Shown in pieces: positions 39,745-39,940 of a stretch of 39,940 nt of DNA. The stretch is from Clostridia bacterium. GTDB taxonomy: Bacteria; Bacillota; Clostridia; Oscillospirales; Acutalibacteraceae. The DNA lies in assembly GCA_017429345.1 (NCBI GenBank), contig JAFRPB010000217.1, positions 1-39,940 on the forward strand, written 5' to 3'. Under the pieces are notes generated by a model that did not search any database, had not been told where the DNA came from, and saw nothing but the letters and a program-made list of their open reading frames with translations. Each line of letters opens with the position of its first letter. The stretch's first letter is position 1. Both the position numbers and the translations under genes were made by a program.

Positions 39745-39940
39745 GGTGAACGGTGAACAGTGAACGGTGAACGGTGAACAGCGAACAGTGAACGGTGAAC
39801 AGTGAACGGTGAACGGTGAACCGAAAACCGAGAACTGAGAACCGAGAACCGAAAACCGAGAACTGAGAACCGAGAACTGAGAACCGAGAACTGAGAACCG
39901 AGAACCGAAAACCGAGAACTGAAAACTGAGAACCGAAAAC
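39745..39940. repeat. long 7-bp tandem repeat array reaching the window edge
   Basis: Starts as units GTGAACG/GTGAACA and changes to GAGAACC/GAGAACT/GAAAACC, with period 7 kept for at least 27 units. The change in the unit within one array is notable. Its end lies outside the window. Confidence 0.85.

Noticed and set aside
39745..39940. Heptad array considered as a CRISPR or an origin with iterons
   Set aside because: Units are 7 bp without spacers, units drift, and no replication gene is nearby.

Overview
The window looks like a chromosomal segment of an uncultured gut or rumen member of the class Clostridia (Oscillospiraceae/Ruminococcaceae-like). The reasons are moderately high GC with strong Shine-Dalgarno sites, secreted proteins with Glu-Pro-Thr ('PTEP') linkers, a BspA-type leucine-rich-repeat protein, GPH-family sugar symporters, a GH5 endoglucanase, a WapA/Rhs-type polymorphic toxin, and intergenic spacers full of short palindromes and 7-bp repeats. 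No rRNA, tRNA, prophage or CRISPR was seen. Placement is inference from style, not from a marker gene.

Layout, left to right. (1) 158-1931: a GPH symporter and a small zinc-ribbon protein. (2) 1944-7774, minus strand: three paralogous secreted repeat proteins (2, 3 and 4 copies of a W..IPTSP.GL..G.YYLD module) that share one amphipathic C-terminal tail, then an AgrC-like kinase and an AgrA/LytTR-like regulator. Three promoters here share one architecture: an 8-bp direct repeat at 21-bp pitch, 7 bp, a -35 box, 16 bp, a -10 box. This makes a self-contained predicted regulon. (3) 7812-8098: a hairpin-array element. (4) 8117-12910: a sugar-acid operon (KDG kinase-like, 6-phosphogluconate dehydrogenase, Cof-type HAD phosphatase, LarA-like protein). 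(5) 12948-13689: a YgjV-like membrane protein behind a promoter/leader that recurs at 29761. (6) 13762-20573, minus strand: FkbH-like enzyme, acyl carrier protein, MBOAT, SGNH protein, GH5 glucanase and lipoprotein. This is a Dlt-like cell-surface acylation pathway in which FkbH stands where DltA would be. (7) 20610-27206: a PadR operon divergent from a 1384-residue Rhs protein with an AT-rich C-terminal tip, followed by a membrane-anchored protein that could be its partner. (8) 27408-30464: an LRR surface protein, two heptad-bounded MITE-like elements and a zinc-ribbon protein. (9) 30465-33635: tandem GNAT, histidine phosphatase and an esterase/SMP-30 fusion. (10) 33648-35634, minus strand: a radical SAM/SPASM protein with a C-terminal JAMM (MPN/JAB) metalloprotease domain, followed by a 67-residue amphipathic peptide gene. 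(11) 35720-39940: zinc-ribbon membrane protein, BIG2 membrane protein and a second GPH symporter, then a long heptad repeat.

The two best candidates for undescribed systems are the LytTR-controlled repeat-protein regulon (1944-7774) and the radical SAM-JAMM fusion with its small peptide gene (33648-35634). The FkbH-ACP-MBOAT-SGNH operon is a third, more recognisable one.
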